A stretch of 64,000 bases of DNA from Arenibacter sp. F26102 (GTDB lineage: Bacteria; Bacteroidota; Bacteroidia; Flavobacteriales; Flavobacteriaceae), in NCBI RefSeq assembly GCF_023015865.1, contig NZ_JALKBC010000002.1, positions 1-64,000 on the forward strand, read 5' to 3'. The notes under the pieces are model-generated. The model was given only the letters and a program-made list of their open reading frames with translations. It was not told the DNA's origin and did no database searches. Positions 34,646 to 45,200 of the stretch are shown one piece after another. Within the stretch, counting starts at the first letter, position 1; every line of letters begins with the position of its first letter. Position numbers and translations under genes: made by a program.

Positions 34646-36019
34646 ATGAAAGAGAAAGTAACGGCAGTATTCGATATAGGGAAGACCAATAAAAAATTCT
34701 TTCTATTCGATAAGGATTTTCAGGAAGTGTATAGGGAATATACGCGTTTTGAGAATATTAATGATGAGGATGGTTACCCAACGGAGGATCTTGAGCGATT
34801 AAAAATATGGTTGAAGGAGGTTTTTGACAGGATATTGGATGCCCAAAAGTACGATATCACCTCAATCAATTTTTCAACCTATGGTGCCAGCTTAGTGCAT
34901 TTGGATGAAAATGATGAGGTGGTAACACCGCTATATAATTATACCAAGAAGATTCCTCAGGAAATTATAGACTCATTTTATGAAAAATATGGCCCGAAAT
35001 CGGTTTTTGCAGTAGCCACAGGTTCTCCAGTTTCCGGACTATTGAATTCGGGAATTCAACTTTACTGGCTGAAGTATACAAAACCAGAAATCTTTAAAAA
35101 AATTAAGTACTCTTTACATTTGCCCCAATACTTAAGTTTTATCTTCACCGGTATACCGGTAAGTGAACATACCAGCATTGGTTGCCACACGGCCTTATGG
35201 GATTATACCAAAAAGGATTATCACGATTGGGTCTATCAAGAAGGGATAAACAAAATATTGCCCAGGATCGTTTCTACAGAGACCAGTATCAATATGAACT
35301 ATAACGGCAAACGAATTAAGATAGGTGTAGGGATACATGATAGCTCGGCCGCATTATTGCCTTATATACGCAGTGTCAGAAAGAAGTTCATATTGGTTTC
35401 TACAGGTACATGGAGTATAGCCATGAACCCATTTTCGGAAGAAGCACTGAAAGATTTGGATATAGATAAAAAATGTATCAATTATATGCGGATAAACGGA
35501 AAGGCAGTCAAAGCCTCAAGTTTGTTCCTTGGCAATGAATATAAGGAACAAGTTAAATTACTTTCCGAACATTTTCAGGTTTCCAACGTTTATCATAAAA
35601 CGATTCGATTCGATCATGACATTTATTTAGAGATTATCAAGGATTTCGAATATATGTACCGATGGGTAAGTTTTAACGATGAAAGGATGCCAAAATCAAC
35701 CAGAATTCCTTACGACCAATTTGAACATGCCTATCATCAATTAATGGTAGAGCTGGTCTTATTACAGGTTGAAAGTATTAAAACCGTAAGTGGGAAAGAT
35801 AACATTGAGAAATTATATATAGATGGAGGTTTTTCGGATAATGACGTATACATTCAACTGATATCGCACTATCTAAGAAATATGAAACTAAGCACCACTC
35901 ATTCCTCTTTGGGATCCGCACTTGGTGCAGCACTATGTATATCGGATGTAAGGTTGAACTCCAAATTCCTTAGAAAGAATTATGCCTTGAAGAAACATGT
36001 GCCATTCATTATTCAATAA
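34646..36019 (+). CDS. rhaB: FGGY-family carbohydrate kinase, probable rhamnulokinase
   Basis: A 457-residue cytoplasmic kinase. The N-terminal phosphate motif is VFDIGKTNKKFFLFD, a second phosphate motif is ILVSTGTWSIAMNPF, and the adenosine motif is LYIDGGFSDNDVYIQLI, all of the FGGY actin-like fold. By position between rhamnose isomerase and the transporter it should phosphorylate L-rhamnulose to rhamnulose-1-phosphate. The sequence belongs to the divergent kinase branch common in Bacteroidota rhamnose and fucose loci, so the sugar specificity is assigned from context. Confidence 0.85.
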   Translation: MKEKVTAVFDIGKTNKKFFLFDKDFQEVYREYTRFENINDEDGYPTEDLERLKIWLKEVFDRILDAQKYDITSINFSTYGASLVHLDENDEVVTPLYNYTKKIPQEIIDSFYEKYGPKSVFAVATGSPVSGLLNSGIQLYWLKYTKPEIFKKIKYSLHLPQYLSFIFTGIPVSEHTSIGCHTALWDYTKKDYHDWVYQEGINKILPRIVSTETSINMNYNGKRIKIGVGIHDSSAALLPYIRSVRKKFILVSTGTWSIAMNPFSEEALKDLDIDKKCINYMRINGKAVKASSLFLGNEYKEQVKLLSEHFQVSNVYHKTIRFDHDIYLEIIKDFEYMYRWVSFNDERMPKSTRIPYDQFEHAYHQLMVELVLLQVESIKTVSGKDNIEKLYIDGGFSDNDVYIQLISHYLRNMKLSTTHSSLGSALGAALCISDVRLNSKFLRKNYALKKHVPFIIQ

Positions 36020-36135
36020 TTAGTAACATAATTAAATTCAAACTATGTTGAGCCTACTCAATTTTATGACCTTAAAAAATAAATCATAATTGAACATTAA
36101 TCAGACACCATAACCTAAAATAACAACCAACCACT

Positions 36136-37542
36136 ATGAGCCAATTCAATATCGAAGAAGAAATAGAAGATATAGCTGGAGGAGAATTTGAGCGCGTACC
36201 AGTACCCAAATCCAAACTGAAAAGCTGGAAGAGTTTTCTAGGAATGTACGCAGGGGAACATGCGGCGGGAACCGAATTTGTAATTGGGCCTTTGTTCCTG
36301 ACAACAGGGGTAAGTGCCTTTGATCTTATTATAGGACTTCTGTTAGGGAATCTATTGGCCGTGCTCAGCTGGCGTTTCCTGACCGCCGAAATTGCCGTAA
36401 AATACAGATTAACCCTTTACTACCAATTGGAAAAGATCTGTGGAAAGAGTTTGGTTACGGGCTATAATTTGGCTAACGGGCTACTTTTCTGTTTTCTGGC
36501 AGGTTCCATGATTACTGTTTCGGCCACAGCCGTGGGGATTCCCTTTAATATGGAAATGCCAAAGCTTACGGATACCATGCCCAATGGCATGACTTGGGTC
36601 ATTATTGTTTTGGTCATTGGGGCTTTAATATCCTTGATAGCCTCTAAAGGATATGAAACCGTGTCCAAAGCGGCAAATTGGATGTCCCCAGTGATAGTAC
36701 TGGCATTTTTGGCCTGTGGGATTGTGGCCTTAAATCAGATGGGGGTAGGTAGCCTAGCGGAATTTTGGGATATATGGGGAGAAGGTTCTGATCCATTCCC
36801 AGGACAGATAAAATATACCTTCTGGCATGTTGTTATTTGGTCTTGGTTCGCCAATGCGGCCATGCACGTGGGAATGTCCGATCTATCGGTATTCCGTTTT
36901 GCGAAAAAGGCGAGTAGTGGCTGGACAACGGCGGCCGGAATGTATGTAGGACATTATATGGCATGGATTGCGGCAGCTTTGCTGTATGCCGTTTATTTAA
37001 AATCACCAGAGGCTCAGGGACTCCTTGCCAATGGCGAGGCACCCACCGTAGCACCTGGACCATTGGCCTACAATGCCATAGGTGTATTTGGAATAATTGC
37101 CGTGGTTTTGGCAGGGTGGACAACTGCTAATCCTACTATATATAGGGCAGGACTTGCTTTTCAGGCCATAGTACCCAAACTATCCACTTTTTGGGTTACC
37201 ATAATTGCAGGGACATTGGCAACCATAGCAGGTCTTTTTCCGGCATTTGCAATGAAATTGTTGGCATTTGTTGCCTTGTACGGGTTTATCCTAGCGCCTT
37301 TCGGTGCCATTATCGTATTCGAACATTTTTTCCACAAACAGGCGGGCATCGTTAAGAATTATGCCGAAGTGGCAAATCTAAAATTTAATAAAGCCGTATT
37401 TTTTGCATGGGCAATAAGCTTTGGACTGTTCTATTTTATATCAATTCAGTTCGATGTATTTCTGTCCTTTGTTACCTTACCGGCTTGGTTACTTTGCGGT
37501 GTCCTGTTTTTAGTATTTAGCAAATGGATTCAAAAGAGTTGA
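36136..37542 (+). CDS. NCS1 (purine-cytosine permease-like) membrane transporter
   Basis: A 468-residue inner-membrane protein with about twelve hydrophobic segments and an N-terminal cytoplasmic stretch (about 40 residues, acidic at first). GMYAGEHAAGTEFVIGPLFLTTGVS, VIWSWFANAAMHVGMSDLS, and VLAGWTTANPTIYRAGLAFQ are the landmarks that resemble cytosine/purine permeases. Known relatives carry nucleobases, hydantoins or vitamins by cation symport. Its position as the last gene of the rhamnose operon before a terminator, with no purine gene nearby, suggests it carries rhamnose or a related monosaccharide; that is inference. Confidence 0.85.
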   Translation: MSQFNIEEEIEDIAGGEFERVPVPKSKLKSWKSFLGMYAGEHAAGTEFVIGPLFLTTGVSAFDLIIGLLLGNLLAVLSWRFLTAEIAVKYRLTLYYQLEKICGKSLVTGYNLANGLLFCFLAGSMITVSATAVGIPFNMEMPKLTDTMPNGMTWVIIVLVIGALISLIASKGYETVSKAANWMSPVIVLAFLACGIVALNQMGVGSLAEFWDIWGEGSDPFPGQIKYTFWHVVIWSWFANAAMHVGMSDLSVFRFAKKASSGWTTAAGMYVGHYMAWIAAALLYAVYLKSPEAQGLLANGEAPTVAPGPLAYNAIGVFGIIAVVLAGWTTANPTIYRAGLAFQAIVPKLSTFWVTIIAGTLATIAGLFPAFAMKLLAFVALYGFILAPFGAIIVFEHFFHKQAGIVKNYAEVANLKFNKAVFFAWAISFGLFYFISIQFDVFLSFVTLPAWLLCGVLFLVFSKWIQKS

Positions 37543-37794
37543 ATTAGCTTAATTTGTACACCCATAAACTTGACGACTTAGACTGGATATGTCGGATTGT
37601 AGAGCTTAGTGGTTATTTTCAGACTTAGAACAAAACAAAAAAAGGCTTTCAAGAAATTGAAAGCCTTTTTCTGTTCTCTACGCTTGCTGATTTAATACTT
37701 AATTTTAATTATTACTAAACTTTAGGCTACGTCATTATTTTTGCTTTTCACAGGTTTGGCCAACAATACCTGGGTTAGACGCGCTTCGCACTAA
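37543..37794. other. Gap after the transporter gene
   Basis: Holds the terminator at 37637-37670; otherwise nothing recognisable until the coding remnant at 37795. Confidence 0.5.
37637..37670 (+). terminator. Rho-independent terminator after the rhamnose operon
   Basis: Stem GGCTTTC/GAAAGCC extended by A/T pairs (37639-37650 with 37659-37670), eight-base loop, followed by a T run. It separates the rhamnose genes from the DgoK/aldolase genes. Confidence 0.85.
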
Positions 37795-37986
37795 TATTTT
37801 AAAGATGAAAAAAAATTAGCGTATTTTTCGGAAAAATTGGAATTTGGAGAAGTGGACCTGAACGGACAAATATTTGATATTTGCCTTCCCGATGGTCCTA
37901 TACTAAGTAGTGGTATCGGAGTGGTTTATTCATCCTGTTCACTTGAGGATTATCACAATATTAAAAGAGTAACCAAAGCGTTTTAA
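37795..37986 (+). pseudogene. Orphan coding tail before dgoK, possible gene remnant
   Basis: A frame of 63 codons without an ATG (YFKDEKKLAYFSEKLEFGEV onward, then FDICLPDGPILSSGIGVVYS, ending KRVTKAF) ends five bases before the dgoK start. The composition looks like real protein, and the spacing to dgoK looks like that of a former upstream partner gene. I do not recognise the family. Confidence 0.4.
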
Positions 37987-37991
37987 GAAAC

Positions 37992-38945
37992 ATGGGGCTA
38001 CCGGAAAAATTTATTAGCTGCGATTGGGGGACAACCAATTTTAGACTCCGTTTGGTGGATTCCCTTTCATTAAAGGTGCTTTCCGAAATCAGGACCGATA
38101 TGGGGATTAAAAAGTGTTATCAACTATTTAGAGCACAAAGTGAACGGTCCCAAGAATCCTATTTTGCAGATTATTTGTTGGCACAGTTGGAAAGGTTGGA
38201 TTTGTCCGGAACCGAAAACTACGATTTAGTGGCTTCGGGAATGCTGTCCTCTTCCATAGGGATGCAGGAATTGGAGTACTGCAAATTGCCCATTGCCTTT
38301 AGTGGGGAAGACCTAATAAGCAAAGGGCTTTCAGTCAATAATAAGTTGGACCTACTCTTAATTTCCGGGGCCAGAACAGATAGCGATGTAATGCGAGGGG
38401 AGGAAATCCAGGCCATTGGACTTTCGGATCACCTGCCCAAGAAAGAAAAGGGGGTTCTGGTGTTGCCCGGGACCCACAGTAAACATATCCATTTTGATTC
38501 CGGGAGATTTATAGATTTCACCACCTATATGACGGGTGAACTGTTTGAGGTTTTGGGGAAATACACAATTTTGTCGGCTTCATTGGAAGAAGTAGGGTGG
38601 AATCCTACGTTTAAGGATATTTTTGTTGAGGGTGTTAAAAAGGGAGTTGCCAACCAACAGATGGCCTCGCTTTTTTCCATTCGGGCAAATAGTTTGATAC
38701 ATAAAACCTCCGCTAAGGAAAACTATTATTATTTATCTGGATTGTTGATAGGGGCGGAGCTGGGCCATTTGAAAGAAAGGAGCGACACCGTATACCTAGC
38801 GGTTACCGGAAAACAGAACGAATTGTACCAATTGGCTTTGAAATCATTCCTGCCTTTGGAGCGTATCGTTTGTTTTGACCCACAGTTTATAGAAACGGCC
38901 CTACTGGTGGGTCAGCGAAAAATTTTAGAGCAACATGTTAAATAA
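37992..38945 (+). CDS. dgoK: 2-dehydro-3-deoxygalactonokinase (DgoK)
   Basis: A 317-residue cytoplasmic kinase of the DgoK family. The start has CDWGTTNFRLRLVD (phosphate-binding loop of this group), then VASGMLSSSIGMQE, GVLVLPGTHSKHIHFD, FTTYMTGELFEVL and YLSGLLIGAELGHL. It phosphorylates 2-keto-3-deoxy-galactonate, or a close ketodeoxy acid, at C6. It overlaps the aldolase gene by 11 bases, so the two are translated together. In this locus the acid could come from uronic acid units or from oxidised galactose; the sequence does not decide. Confidence 0.93.
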   Translation: MGLPEKFISCDWGTTNFRLRLVDSLSLKVLSEIRTDMGIKKCYQLFRAQSERSQESYFADYLLAQLERLDLSGTENYDLVASGMLSSSIGMQELEYCKLPIAFSGEDLISKGLSVNNKLDLLLISGARTDSDVMRGEEIQAIGLSDHLPKKEKGVLVLPGTHSKHIHFDSGRFIDFTTYMTGELFEVLGKYTILSASLEEVGWNPTFKDIFVEGVKKGVANQQMASLFSIRANSLIHKTSAKENYYYLSGLLIGAELGHLKERSDTVYLAVTGKQNELYQLALKSFLPLERIVCFDPQFIETALLVGQRKILEQHVK

Positions 38946-39576
38946 AGAATCATTTTCTTGGGAACTGTACAATAGGGCCCCTATAGTTGGTATTGTAAGG
39001 GGGGTGCCCATGGATGTTATGCGTGATATTGCCAATGCATATCTCGAGACGGGTCTTCACACCATTGAAATAACCATGAATACTGCTGGGGCCACAGAGA
39101 TGATTTCCAAACTAAGGAGCGAATTTCACGACCTCAATGTGGGTGCGGGTACAGTCTGTAATATGGAAGACTACGATAGGGCCGTAGCGGCAGGTGCCCA
39201 GTTTATTGTTACCCCAATTTTGGATGAAGCGGTTATCAGGAAATCAGTTGAGCAAAACATACCGATTTTTCCAGGGGCCTATTCTCCAACTGAAATTTAC
39301 AGGGCGTGGAGCTTAGGGGCATCTGCAGTAAAGATATTTCCTGCTACCCAGCTTGGGGTCCAATTTATAAAGGACATCTCGGCCCCGCTTAACAACATAA
39401 AACTTTTGCCGACAGGCGGAGTTACTTTGGAGAATATCAGATCTCTTTTTGAGGCTGGTGCCGTGGGAGTAGGTATGGGTAGTTCGCTCTTCAACAAAAA
39501 GTTAATAGTAGAAAGAAATTTTGAAGGCCTAGCCAATCATTTTGCCAAAATAAAAGCAGAATTAAAGGGCTTTTGA
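38935..39576 (+). CDS. eda: KDPG/KDPGal aldolase (class I)
   Basis: A 213-residue cytoplasmic aldolase. GIVRGVP near the start, IEITMNT, GAGTVCNMEDYDRAVAAGA, FIVTPILDEAV, FPGAYSPTEI and AVKIFPA (Schiff-base Lys) through LLPTGGVTLENI are standard for the Eda/DgoA family. It cleaves a 6-phospho-2-keto-3-deoxy acid to pyruvate and glyceraldehyde-3-phosphate. Coupled to dgoK by overlap, so the phosphogalactonate form is the likely substrate, but many of these enzymes accept both epimers. Confidence 0.94.
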   Translation: MLNKESFSWELYNRAPIVGIVRGVPMDVMRDIANAYLETGLHTIEITMNTAGATEMISKLRSEFHDLNVGAGTVCNMEDYDRAVAAGAQFIVTPILDEAVIRKSVEQNIPIFPGAYSPTEIYRAWSLGASAVKIFPATQLGVQFIKDISAPLNNIKLLPTGGVTLENIRSLFEAGAVGVGMGSSLFNKKLIVERNFEGLANHFAKIKAELKGF

Positions 39577-39618
39577 GTTCAAATATATATATTTAACAAA
39601 TTCAATTCTATTTTTATC

Positions 39619-40767
39619 ATGAAACGATCTTCAAATTATTTAGTGATTATTATTCTATTGGTGATATCGGCCGGGTGTAAAGATCAACCCAAAAAAGCCA
39701 ATTTGGCAAGCGGACAACAACAAATTCAGAAAGAAGGTTTAAAACTCTTGGTCGGTACTTTTGCCGAGGGCGACGACAAGGGAATATATCAACTCGACTT
39801 TAATACGGAAACAGGGGAACTTTCCAACCGTCAACATGTAGCCAAAGAGAACAAGCCAGGCTATTTATACCTATCAAAAGATGGGGAGAGGGTCTATTCT
39901 TCAAACGGAACAAAACCGGGGAGTGTATCAGCATTTCAATGGAACGAATATAAAACTGCCTTGGACAAAGTGTCCAACCTTTCCAGTATAGGGGATGGAG
40001 CATGTTATGTAGGGTTAAGCTCCGATGAAAACCTTCTTGCAGCGGCAAATTATAGTTCCGGCAGTATCGTTCTGTATCCCTTGGATGAAAAAGGGGGTAT
40101 GATAGATGATCCACAGGGGATACAACATAACGGGAGTGGGCCACATCCAAACCAAAATTCGGCACACGCCCACTGTGTGCAATTTTCCCAAAACGGAAAG
40201 TTTTTATATGCGGTAGATTTGGGTATTGACCAGATTTTGATCTATCCAATAAATTCGGAAAATAAATTGGGGAAAGCGCAAGTGGCTCTTCAATTGGATC
40301 CTGGGGACGGACCAAGACACCTGGTATTCCACCCAACTGAAAACAAGGTGTTTATTATAAATGAACTGTCCAGCACCGTTGTGTCGGCTACTGTGGATGA
40401 AGAGAACGGCGTTTTTACAAAAATCGATAAAAAGAGTACCCTCCCAGATGATTACCAAGAACCAAATGCCTGTGCCGATATTCATATTAGTAAGGATGGC
40501 AAATTCCTATATGCTTCCAACAGGGGGCACAATAGTATAGCTGTTTATTCGGTATCCGAAAGCGGAGATCTAAAACTTCTCACTATAGAACCTGTGCAAG
40601 GGGATTGGCCTCGGAATTTCACCTTGTCGCCAGATGGAGAATTTTTATTGGTGGCCAATCAAAAATCGAATAACATAACTGTTTTTAAAGTCGATGGGCA
40701 AACAGGTCTCCTTGAGTTTACAGGAAATGAAATATCAATTTCGCAACCAGTTTGTTTAAAGTTCTAA
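39619..40767 (+). CDS. Lactonase-family (6-phosphogluconolactonase-like) seven-bladed propeller lipoprotein
   Basis: A 382-residue lipoprotein with lipobox SAGC (Cys20). LLVGTFAEGDDKGIYQLDFN at the start, GSGPHPNQNSAHAHCVQFS, LDPGDGPRHLVFHP, NACADIHISKDGKFLYASNRG and VQGDWPRNFTLSPDGEFLLVANQ are typical of the YbhE/Pgl propeller lactonases. As a lipoprotein it should act outside the cytoplasm, on a free sugar lactone rather than a phosphorylated one. That fits a periplasmic sugar dehydrogenase producing lactones which then feed the dgoK-eda pair 42 bp upstream. Confidence 0.9.
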   Translation: MKRSSNYLVIIILLVISAGCKDQPKKANLASGQQQIQKEGLKLLVGTFAEGDDKGIYQLDFNTETGELSNRQHVAKENKPGYLYLSKDGERVYSSNGTKPGSVSAFQWNEYKTALDKVSNLSSIGDGACYVGLSSDENLLAAANYSSGSIVLYPLDEKGGMIDDPQGIQHNGSGPHPNQNSAHAHCVQFSQNGKFLYAVDLGIDQILIYPINSENKLGKAQVALQLDPGDGPRHLVFHPTENKVFIINELSSTVVSATVDEENGVFTKIDKKSTLPDDYQEPNACADIHISKDGKFLYASNRGHNSIAVYSVSESGDLKLLTIEPVQGDWPRNFTLSPDGEFLLVANQKSNNITVFKVDGQTGLLEFTGNEISISQPVCLKF

Positions 40768-40820
40768 ACTGTCTAATTATATATTCAATAGTAAAGATGT
40801 TAGCATTGATGATTAATCAA

Positions 40821-42140
40821 TTACTCAAATCTTAAGTTGTTTATTACGTACGTGCCCACAGCTTTACCTTGCATAACCCCTAGATCTATTGCAGGTCTAT
40901 AATGAATACCGCCATATAATCTACTTATAGCCGCTTCTTGGGCCGCTGCATTGAAGGATTTAAAACTTCTTGGGGGAAGTCCATATGGCACTTCGGTGGC
41001 ATCAACGAAGCTGTAATTGTCACCAAAAATATGGGTCAATACCGAAGCGGCGGAAGCTGAGGCCACACTGTGTCCGGAAGTGTGTTCTGGAAAAGCCGGT
41101 GTCTGTAAAATAGGATTCCAATTCTGATCTATATACTTGTTGATGTAGGTTTGCGGCCTAATAAGGTTACTCGTATACTTTTGGTCCCAACAGCTAATAA
41201 ATGCATCAGCTATAGCAATACTCAACTTCGCTAAGGTGGTTGCGGCTTTTAATTGCGAAGCTTTTTTTTCTTCTAATATTTGGGCGGCTATATGCACCCA
41301 ATGTCCGCCAGGGGAAATTTGCTGTTGAAAATACATTACATGGCCATTGGTGTGTGATATATTAGGGTTACAGTCCCAAAATTTGGCGATTTGAAATTGA
41401 GTGGAATCTAAACTCTGAACGGTTTTATAAACTTCTTTGGCTTCTTCGTAAAATTTAGAGTTCTCATCCGTGTCGAAGGTTGTAGGCGAACCCGGATCAA
41501 ATTGCTTCGCGGAATCCAACACAAAAGGTCTCAGTGTACTCCAATGTGGTTCTATTGCGTCCATATAGTCGGGTGGGGTAGGGCGCCATAGCCCCGGGTC
41601 TTCAGAAACACTATAACGGGGAAGGGCAGTACGTTTTAGATAACCATCTTTTGAGGCCCAATGGAGTATTTCCTGAGCTAGCTTTTCTCCGTATGCAATG
41701 GAATTGTCATAGACTTCTTTATCGATGCCAATAGTACGAATATCCTGTAGAATTTTTTTTTCAATTTGACCAACCTTTTCAAGGTTAAAGACTAGTTTTT
41801 CCCCTACCTTAAAAAAAGCCACCGTGGAGACTAAAGGATAGTAATAGGATTTGTTGGTATCCGGGAGGGTTAGTTTTTCGCCTCCGTTCAATTGCTCGGT
41901 CAGTGAAATTTTTGTTGAATCAACAAAACGGATACCCTCATAGGCCGCGATATTGCTATATGCATATATGCGGCTTGCTACTGGAGGGGTAAATATATCT
42001 GATACGATTACATCGGTCAATTTTCGGTTATATTTGGGCAGGCTCCCTTCAAAATAGGCATCCAATTTTTCTTCGTCATGTTTAGATGAGCATGATAAAG
42101 ACACGGTAATTATTAATAATAAAATTGGGATATATTTCAT
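40821..42140 (-). CDS. Vanadium-dependent haloperoxidase / PAP2-type lipoprotein
   Basis: A 439-residue lipoprotein (lipobox SLSC, Cys17). The C-terminal half has the acid-phosphatase/haloperoxidase pocket: IRPQTYINKYI (Arg motif), PAFPEHTSGHSVASA, and SRLYGGIHYRPAIDLG (His motif). Proteins of this form either carry vanadate and oxidise halides or act as phosphatases. Marine algae-degrading Bacteroidota often carry them near glycan loci, but a role in sugar breakdown is not established. It lies at the end of the SusCD/FG-GAP strand block and may be co-transcribed, with a 102-bp gap. Confidence 0.85.
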   Translation of the reverse strand: MKYIPILLLIITVSLSCSSKHDEEKLDAYFEGSLPKYNRKLTDVIVSDIFTPPVASRIYAYSNIAAYEGIRFVDSTKISLTEQLNGGEKLTLPDTNKSYYYPLVSTVAFFKVGEKLVFNLEKVGQIEKKILQDIRTIGIDKEVYDNSIAYGEKLAQEILHWASKDGYLKRTALPRYSVSEDPGLWRPTPPDYMDAIEPHWSTLRPFVLDSAKQFDPGSPTTFDTDENSKFYEEAKEVYKTVQSLDSTQFQIAKFWDCNPNISHTNGHVMYFQQQISPGGHWVHIAAQILEEKKASQLKAATTLAKLSIAIADAFISCWDQKYTSNLIRPQTYINKYIDQNWNPILQTPAFPEHTSGHSVASASAASVLTHIFGDNYSFVDATEVPYGLPPRSFKSFNAAAQEAAISRLYGGIHYRPAIDLGVMQGKAVGTYVINNLRFE

Positions 42141-42242
42141 GGATAAATTCTTTAAAGTTGTAAACTGGACTTTTGTTGTTCCTGAGTTTTTATATGTGAA
42201 ATAGGGCTTTTAAAAATTCCTTTGTTATGGTTTTGTAACTTT

Positions 42243-45200
42243 TTAATTCGCCTCAAATACCGTTTTTGTTATCCCGTACACATCAGTAAAATTAATGTTT
42301 TTGATATTTTTTGATACCGGGATACTGCGGCTACTTTGTGATAAGTATCCAGAACCGAAGTAAAATTCAATTTTATATTTGGTGTCGTTGATTAGTTCAA
42401 TTTCTGCAAATTGCACGTCTTTCTCCGCTTTTATCCATGTTTTATGGTCAATGTTTTGTGATGCAAACAATTTTAATGGAGCATCATTGTTAGCGGCCAA
42501 TACATTATAAGTGCCTTTTATGTTTTGTAGGAGGGCAAGGCCACTTCCGTCCAAGTCACTTAAAAATCCGCTTTCTTCCCACGGGATATTTCTGAAAGTT
42601 CCATCCCCATTGCCTTTTAGGAAGGCACCTAGAAAAGCATCGTACCTGCCTGTAGCTGCCTCCGTAGCGTATGAATTTCCTGTAAGCAATATATCTTGTT
42701 TTCCATCAAAATCCATATCCGAAATCGTAATTCCTTTAATAGGGGCAGTTTGAAGATCAATAGGTAGCGACTTTAGTTCAAATCTTCCGTTGCCTTTATT
42801 TTCTAAATAGCTATTTTCAAAGTTGTAGCTCTTAACAATATAAGCGGAGTCCAATTCTTCAGGCAAGAAGGCTTTGTTAAACGGAGTTTGAGCATATGAT
42901 TCATAGGTTGTAAATCTGCTTCGCATAGCGTTAATTTGGCCTATAATCTCATCTCTGCTGTGAGCCAAATGGTTTTCGCCTTCTATAAAATAGCACATTA
43001 CGGGATCAATCTGGCCGTTTTTGTCAAAGTCACTGGCATAAATACAAAGGGGCTCTTCCTGTGAAGCCTTGTATTTTGTATTGAGGCCCAAGTTGCCCAA
43101 TATGTAATCTATATCCCCGTCTTGGTCAAAATCCCCACCGTGAATACTATTCCACCAGCCTTCGGTTTTTGATAATCCTGGAATTTGGTTTTGATGTACA
43201 AGCCTTCCCTGTTCATTGTGGAAAAAAGTTATCGGTATAAACTCACCCACGGCAATAAGGTCGGTCCATCCGTCATTGTCGTAATCTGTCCAGAGGGCGG
43301 CAGTTACCATGGTAAGAGAGTTCCAACCTTCAATATCTCTACCAATATCAACAAATCTAGGTTCAGCTGATTTTTTACCTGTGATATTTTCCAGTAAATG
43401 ACTTTTGGCAGGCATAGGGTAGGCACCTGGGGTTACCCTACCGCCTACAAAGAGATCTAAATCACCGTCTTTGTCAAAATCATTGCCGGTAACGCAGGAG
43501 CCGCTAGAGGTAATTTTTGGAAGTGCATTAGACTTTGCAAAAGTCCCCAGTCCGTTATTTAGATATAATCGATCTTGAAAATTTTCGCTATCAGGGTCTG
43601 TAAATACCCCTCCACTAACCACATATAAATCCGGATAACCGTCATTGTTGGCATCGAAGAATAAGCTGCCCATGTCTTCATATTGTGGGTCGGACACCCA
43701 TTTTTGCGACTCAAAGCTTCCATCGGGCATTTGCAAAAAGAGCTCACCGGGTTGGCCACTGGCCCCACCAATAAAAAAATCCTCCCTGCCATCTATATTG
43801 ACATCAGAAATAGCAATCCCGGGCCCGTTTCGGGAGTGCATATGGGGAAGAATGGGCTGGAGCTTAAAATCTACCATATTATCTTCACGGTGTGCGAATG
43901 ATGTCCCTAAACTATCGGTCAATTCAAGAAACATTTTAATTTTACCATTATCTTTTCCGGGGGAATCTTTGATTTCGGACTTTAATTGGTCTAATTCTAT
44001 AAGCTGATTGGCCGAAATATCCCTTAATTCCTCATAGCCTCCATCGGGCCATTTGACCTGGAGTAGATCTATTTTTTGCGTTTTCCCCAACCCAAAATGG
44101 ATGATGGGGTCAATACTGGATTCATAACCCCTACTTAGATAATGTTGATAATACTGGGTATTGCCCGCTGCGGTAATTTGTATTTGGGTGCCAATTCCTT
44201 CTGAATTATTAGGTTTTCCATTAAGTTTTATCCGGAAATAATGATTGTTTTTCCGCTTCTCACTTAAATTTTGATATACAAATGCTGGTTGGTTAATATT
44301 ATTGACCAAAAGGTCCAAGTCCCCATCATTGTCCAGATCGGCATAGGCCGAACCATTGGAACAACTGGGCTCTTTGAAACCCCAAGCTTCCGAAACATTT
44401 TGGAAAGTTATATCCCCCTTATTTTGATAAGCGTAATTAATTAGCGCTGCTTTGGGAAGTTCCTGTATGGAGGATAATTTTTGTTTGATCTTTGTTTCCA
44501 TATTTCCTACAGGACTTTCCGTAAGGCTTTGGTAATGAATGTAATCTAAATTGCCTAAATCCCGTAAGAAACCGTTGGTAACATAGAGGTCTTTAAATCC
44601 ATCGTTATCGAAATCGGCGATTAGCGGACTCCAGCTCCAATCTGTACTGCTAATTCCTGCCAAAAATCCCACCTCGCTAAACTTGCCTCCGCCTTGATTG
44701 ATCTGCAAGGTATTTCTACTATATTGGGGATTATAACCAGCGTCCAACATCATTTGAAAACGATCATATCCGGTTGAGGAAATAATTAACTTTTGTCGCT
44801 TGTTATCTTCAGGGCGCATATCGAGCACCAAAATATCCGGTTTGCCATTATTGTCAATATCTGCGACATCGTTCCCCATTCCTGCATAGGAGGTGTGTTT
44901 AATTTGTTCTTTAATTTCGTCTTTAAAGGTGCCGTCCTTTTGGTTGATGTAAAGGATATCGTTCCCTATAAAATCGTTCGAAATATAAATATCGGGCCAT
45001 TCGTCCCCATTGATATCCGATACGGCGACTCCCAGCCCGTAACCCTCGATTAGAATTCCGGCATCCAAGGTTACATCGGTGAATTTGCCATTGCCATCGT
45101 TCCGGTACAGTCGATCATTACTAACCGATGTGCCGTCCAGTTTTCGTGGTTGGCTAACATTTACATTATATTTGTATGCTGCTTGGTTTACCAATAGGTA

